Below, one piece after another: positions 60,388-64,000 of a stretch of 64,000 bases of DNA. The notes under the pieces were generated by a model that searched no databases, was not told the DNA's origin, and worked only from the letters and a program-made list of their open reading frames with translations. How positions within the stretch are numbered: the first letter of the stretch is position 1; each line of letters begins with the position of its first letter. Origin of the DNA: Salinispora oceanensis (GTDB lineage Bacteria; Actinomycetota; Actinomycetes; Mycobacteriales; Micromonosporaceae); NCBI RefSeq assembly GCF_000383575.1, contig NZ_KB911579.1, positions 1,543,875 to 1,607,874 of the forward strand, written 5' to 3'. A program made the position numbers and the translations under genes.

Positions 60388-61212
60388 ATGCAGCGGACCG
60401 AGCTATCGGAAGCGCGGACTGATACGCGCCAGGTCGAGGTGGAATCGGGTTGGGACACCGTCGGTGGGGTCCCGAACGGCGCTTACCTGATCGCCCTGGC
60501 CTTGCGGGCGGCGGAAGAAAGCCTGCCCGGGTCCGTACCGTTGACCGTCACCGGCCACTTCCTGCGTCCGGGTGCTCATGGGCCGGCAGGCGTCACCGTG
60601 GAGGTGGTCAAGCAAGGGCGGAGCACCAGCACGGTGACAGCTGTTCTGGAACAGAAGGGTAAGGAGCGGCTCCGCCTCCTAGCCACCTTCGGCGCGCCAG
60701 AGCTACTCGAAGGGCCAACGATCTTCGCGCCACATCCCCCCGAGATCCCCAGGCCGGACCAGTGTGTGGTGCCTCCGCGGGCAGCCGCGGCCGCGCTCGG
60801 TGCCACCTTGGCCGACCGGTACGAATACCGCCTGGTCCCGCCGTCGCGGTGGTTGGGAGCTGAGGCTGGCGAGCCGAATCTGGACGCATGGATCCGGTTC
60901 GCCGACGGCAGTGACGTGGACCTGGTGGCGCTGGTGCTGTTCGCGGACGCGTTCCCGGGGGCCGTCCTCGAAGCGGTGGACGGAATGGCGCCGACTCTGG
61001 AACTCACGGTGCACCTGCGGCACCAGCCCACCGCCGGTTGGATTCAGGTGCGCACCAGCTGCCGCATGCTCGCCGGCGGACTGGCCGAACAGGACGTGGA
61101 GCTCTGGGACTCCCGAGGGCAGCTGGTGGCTATGTCCCGACAGCTGATGGCCTACGTCGCCCCGGACGGGCGTGCGGGAACGGATGAGCTGGTCCGCGGC
61201 AAGGTTGGCTAA
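60388..61212 (+). CDS. Double-hotdog acyl-CoA thioesterase family protein
   Basis: A 274-residue TesB-like protein. The first hotdog contains GWDTVGGVPNGAYLIALALR and VPLTVTGHFLRPG, the second LDAWIRFADGSDVDLVALVL and the C-terminal QDVELWDSRGQLVAMSRQL. Family members hydrolyse acyl-CoA thioesters. ATG 60388 has ggaaggag seven bases upstream. Followed by a strong hairpin terminator. Confidence 0.82.
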   Translation: MQRTELSEARTDTRQVEVESGWDTVGGVPNGAYLIALALRAAEESLPGSVPLTVTGHFLRPGAHGPAGVTVEVVKQGRSTSTVTAVLEQKGKERLRLLATFGAPELLEGPTIFAPHPPEIPRPDQCVVPPRAAAAALGATLADRYEYRLVPPSRWLGAEAGEPNLDAWIRFADGSDVDLVALVLFADAFPGAVLEAVDGMAPTLELTVHLRHQPTAGWIQVRTSCRMLAGGLAEQDVELWDSRGQLVAMSRQLMAYVAPDGRAGTDELVRGKVG

Positions 61213-61228
61213 CCCGCCGCGCAACGGG

Positions 61229-61275
61229 TGTGCCGGACGGGTCCACCGGTTCGCCCGGCGGACCCGTCCGGCGCA
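61229..61275. terminator. Strong hairpin terminator
   Basis: gccggacgggtcc (61232-61244) and ggacccgtccggc (61260-61272) pair perfectly over 13 bp, extended outward by gtg/cac; the loop itself can form a ccgg hairpin. It sits after the thioesterase gene and before the convergent rsgA end. Confidence 0.75.
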
Positions 61276-61441
61276 CCCCAGCACCTGTACCTACGGCCTC
61301 GGCGTCGTGGCGCTTAACAGACCCCCACCGTCAACCCGAGTGCCGCAGGGCCTGGGACGCGGGGCACCACGGGCTTCTTCAGTCGCCACGATCTCGCCGT
61401 CCGCGCCCAAGGTAGGGCCCGTGGGCGAGGATCGGAGCGGG

Positions 61442-62494
61442 TCAACGCCGCTTCGCCCGCTGGGCATCCTTGATGACCCGGGCGAGTCTCCGACCCGCGC
61501 GGCGCTGGGCCGCAGGATCCGCGCGGAGTTCTGCCCACGCGGCCTCCCGGCACAGCTGGTTCCAGGCCCGCAGTCGTTGCTCGCTCAGCCTCCCGTCGGC
61601 GACGGCCGCGAGCACCTCGCAGCCAGGCTCGTTGGCATGGCTGCAGTCGCCGAAGCGACAGCCGAGCGCCAACTCCGCGAGGTCGTCGAACCCCGCGTCA
61701 ACGGTGGCAACGTCGGCATGAACGCCGACCTCGCGCATGCCGGGGGTGTCGATCAGGCAACAGCCGCCCTCCAGCGCGAAGAGCTGCCGGGCAGTGGTGG
61801 TGTGCCGGCCCTTCGCGTCCGAGCTGCGGACCTTTCCGGTGGCACCCAACTCCCGACCGGCAAGGGCGTTGAGGAGCGTCGATTTTCCTGCCCCGGACTC
61901 GCCGACGAGCACCAGCGTGCGCTCCGCGCACCGGCCGAGGAGGTCGGATACCCCGGTGGCGGTCACCGCCGCCACAGAGATGATGTCGACGCCGGGATGC
62001 TGCTGGAGCAGACCGTCTTCGATGGCGGCGGTGGAGCCCACCAGGTCGGCCTTGGCGAGGATCACCAGGGGTACCGCTCCAGCGTCCCAGGCAAGCGAGG
62101 TGAAACGTTGCAGCCGGCCGTGGACGACCGGCCGGTCCAAGCCGCAGACAATTCCCACCACGTCGACGTTCGCGGCGATGAGCTGGCTCCCTCCGGTGGA
62201 GGGGTCGCGACGGCGTAGTAGCGAGGCCCGTGGCAGCAGGTCGAGGACGCGATCGTCATTGACGACGACCCAGTCACCGACGGCGAGCGCGGGCGCCGAG
62301 GACCGTACGGGGAAGTGACGGGTGTCACCTTCGGTGCTGATCAGGACGGCTGAACCGTCGTGGCGGACAACCCGCCCCGGACGGCCGGCACCGTGTGCGG
62401 CAAGCGCCGCCTGCCATCGGTTCGACCAGCCTAAGGCGGTAAGAGACAAGGATGATTCTGGGGTCGCCGATGGACCCCGATGGGGAAAAGACAA
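61442..62494 (-). CDS. rsgA: Ribosome small-subunit-dependent GTPase A
   Basis: A 350-residue circularly permuted GTPase: an OB-fold N-terminus (RVVRHDGSAVLISTEGDTRH), G4-like ILAKADLV, G1 VLVGESGAGKSTLLNALAG, G3 LIDTPGMREVG, and the zinc-binding CRFGDCSHANEPGCEVLAAV (three Cys and one His). RsgA matures the 30S ribosomal subunit. The start is TTG 62494, the only in-frame start that keeps the conserved N-terminal segment; gaggg lies upstream. Core chromosomal gene. Confidence 0.9.
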   Translation of the reverse strand: MSFPHRGPSATPESSLSLTALGWSNRWQAALAAHGAGRPGRVVRHDGSAVLISTEGDTRHFPVRSSAPALAVGDWVVVNDDRVLDLLPRASLLRRRDPSTGGSQLIAANVDVVGIVCGLDRPVVHGRLQRFTSLAWDAGAVPLVILAKADLVGSTAAIEDGLLQQHPGVDIISVAAVTATGVSDLLGRCAERTLVLVGESGAGKSTLLNALAGRELGATGKVRSSDAKGRHTTTARQLFALEGGCCLIDTPGMREVGVHADVATVDAGFDDLAELALGCRFGDCSHANEPGCEVLAAVADGRLSEQRLRAWNQLCREAAWAELRADPAAQRRAGRRLARVIKDAQRAKRR

Positions 62495-62758
62495 CTGAGG
62501 AACCCTCTGTGTGAAGGAGTGAGATCCGATCGGGTGAACCGATCGTCACCTGATGTCGCTCAGGCGCACGAAGCGTGGCGGTTCTCAGCAGTCACATGCA
62601 TGAAAACGCCACCTCCTCCTTCAGGTCCCGCAGCCTCGAGGTGAGGCCCCCGAACACTTTACGCCATCCGTTCGCCCGCGTCACGGCCGAAGGACTTCCG
62701 CTCGACCGGGATCGACGGCCGATGGTCAACGGGTTGCAACAGAGCGCTGCGGCCTGGC

Positions 62759-64000
62759 TTAGGTGGCACCACCTTCGGTGGGGGGAACGTCGACGGCCGG
62801 GAAGCACCCAGCTAACGGGTCGTCGTAGTGCCGCCAGGCGTCGCTGCCGTCGGCGAGTTCGTCATCGGTGAGCAGACAACTGGTGAGGGTGTGGCACAGC
62901 GAGACGGGGTCGAGGCCCAGGCCGATGAAGACCAGGTGCTGGTGGCGGTCGCCGTAGTAGGGGTCCCAGTCGAGTGCGGCGGCGAGCCGGCGGTGGTCGG
63001 ACACGTCCTCCCAGCAGGAGTCGGGAAGGGCAACCAGCCAGTGGCCGAGGGAGCCGAGGCGGAGTCCACCCCCGGCGAAGTTCCAGGCGATCACCGTGTC
63101 GGGCTGGCTGGCGAGCCAGAGGTGCCCGCGAGAGCGTACGACCTGGTCGTTGAGGTCCTCAAACGCGTCGTGGATACGCCGCGGGTGGAACGGGCGGCGG
63201 GCCCGGAAGACGACCGAGACGATGCCGCAGTCCGGGTCCGGCTCGTGCACCCCGAGGACGTACCCCTCAAGGCCACGGGTGAGGATGCCGGGGGTCTCGG
63301 GCCGGTGCCGGAGGGTGCCGCGCAGTTGGCGGGTCAGCGCGGCGGCGTCGAGCTGGTCATCGTTGACGGTCACCTGCATCGCCCACGGCGCCATCCGCTC
63401 GAGCAGCACCGACAGGCGACTGGTGCCGTAGGCGCCGGCTCGGGACCGGCCCCAGAGAACGAGGGTGTCGGCGTACTCGATCTGTCGGACGATGACGTCG
63501 GCCAGCGCCCGGTCGTCGTAGTCCGCCGCCGCGATGCCGAGGTGCTTCAGGTCGTCGGTGCTGACGAGCCCGTCGAGCAGATGTTCGGCATCGACGACGG
63601 TGACATAGGAATCGATCCGGATCAGGTCGGTGATCGGCGCGCCCTCAACGGGGCAGTGCGCGCAGACGGCGGCGACCGCCTCGGGCTCGACCACCTCGGG
63701 CAGCATCAGCAGCAGGTCGCGGTTGGGCTGCGCGCGGGCCAGCCGGGCGAGGGTGGGCAGCACATCTTCCCGCAGCGTGCAGGGGACGCATCCGTGTGCG
63801 AGCTTGATCCGCTCGTCCTCGAGTACGCCCGCACTGTCGCGCACGACCCGCCGCACGGTGCCGACGCTCAGGTCGGCGAGGTCATGCTGGACCAACAGCA
63901 GGGTCGGATCCGCCACCAGCAGCGTACGGGCGACGGCGTACGTCGCGGACGGCCAGGAGCCGCTGAGCACGGTCAGGGACGGCCGGGTGCCGGCTACCGC
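62759..64000 (-). CDS. CobW-like GTPase-family metallochaperone lacking a P-loop (partial)
   Basis: The 3' part of a gene that runs off the right edge. It has the CobW organisation: LTVLSG strand, then LAHGCVPCTLREDVLPTLAR (the conserved GCxxC metal motif), LMLPEVVEPEAVAAVCAHCP, DSYVTVVDAEHLL, and a C-terminal CobW_C domain (RRPFHPRRIHDAFEDL). Where the Walker A GxxGxGKT should follow LTVLSG, it reads SWPSATYAVARTLL, so nucleotide binding by the P-loop is lost. Such proteins are linked to zinc homeostasis in actinobacteria. The frame is open to 64000. Confidence 0.8.
   Translation of the reverse strand, partial: AVAGTRPSLTVLSGSWPSATYAVARTLLVADPTLLLVQHDLADLSVGTVRRVVRDSAGVLEDERIKLAHGCVPCTLREDVLPTLARLARAQPNRDLLLMLPEVVEPEAVAAVCAHCPVEGAPITDLIRIDSYVTVVDAEHLLDGLVSTDDLKHLGIAAADYDDRALADVIVRQIEYADTLVLWGRSRAGAYGTSRLSVLLERMAPWAMQVTVNDDQLDAAALTRQLRGTLRHRPETPGILTRGLEGYVLGVHEPDPDCGIVSVVFRARRPFHPRRIHDAFEDLNDQVVRSRGHLWLASQPDTVIAWNFAGGGLRLGSLGHWLVALPDSCWEDVSDHRRLAAALDWDPYYGDRHQHLVFIGLGLDPVSLCHTLTSCLLTDDELADGSDAWRHYDDPLAGCFPAVDVPPTEGGAT

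Overview
The window is high-GC DNA with actinobacterial features: frequent GTG starts, ATGA start/stop overlaps, a SARP-type regulator, a SigE-like ECF sigma factor, an MbtH domain, a Tat-exported esterase and an ALF-repeat cell-wall protein. The gene complement resembles a Micromonospora-like actinomycete; that family-level placement is inference, since no rRNA or complete tRNA is present.

Positions 1-19 kb are an accessory region full of broken genes. It starts with an IS6 transposase joined in frame to a DUF402 remnant, an IS110 tail, and an intact gene that fuses an MbtH domain to a GNAT acetyltransferase. A 109-bp direct repeat carrying the 3' end of a tRNA-Arg and its terminator occurs at 3082 and again at 10235. 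It brackets a 7.15-kb decayed integrative element. Inside are an IS3 orfA remnant, an ArsR/MFS pair, a nucleotidyltransferase/XRE/zinc-finger operon with an amber codon in the XRE gene, a tyrosine integrase that has lost its middle, a TlpA-type thioredoxin lipoprotein and an IS630 remnant. From 10.3 to 18.6 kb there are two pieces of an NRPS condensation domain, a GNAT gene, a broken RHS toxin beside an intact immunity-like gene, fragments of an epimerase and of a carbamoyltransferase/DUF5989/SxtJ cassette, a LysE exporter, IS5 scraps and an intact heterodimeric ABC exporter. The MbtH, condensation-domain, carbamoyltransferase and exporter pieces suggest the ruins of one or more natural-product loci (inference).

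Positions 19-33 kb hold mostly intact single-gene units: a 14-TM MFS pump and a zinc-binding-type oxidoreductase, both preceded by promoters with 19-bp spacers over inverted repeats (MerR style); an aldo/keto reductase; a thymidylate-kinase-like protein; a divergent AraC/DUF2000 pair; an NDP-kinase-like protein coupled to an amidohydrolase; and a SARP/NB-ARC/TPR regulator followed by a NUDIX hydrolase and facing a DUF4386 membrane protein.

Positions 33-49 kb contain a thiamine-binding-like protein, a DsbA-like protein, an ABC-2 permease whose ATPase gene has collapsed to 61 codons, a frameshifted MFS gene, a compact archaeal-type aspartyl-tRNA synthetase, further exporters, a SigE-type sigma factor coupled to a membrane protein, a GPP34 protein, an APH-fold kinase, another DHA2 pump with a MerR-style promoter, and an AKR/TetR pair between remnants of a histidine kinase and an MFS pump.

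Positions 49-64 kb look more like stable chromosome: a methyltransferase, a secreted subtilisin, two secreted esterases, a fructosamine-kinase-like protein, an enterochelin-esterase-like hydrolase, two VOC proteins, an LPVTG-anchored ALF-repeat protein with an exact 99-bp tandem duplication downstream, a double-hotdog thioesterase, the ribosome-assembly GTPase RsgA, and a CobW-like protein lacking a P-loop that runs off the right edge.
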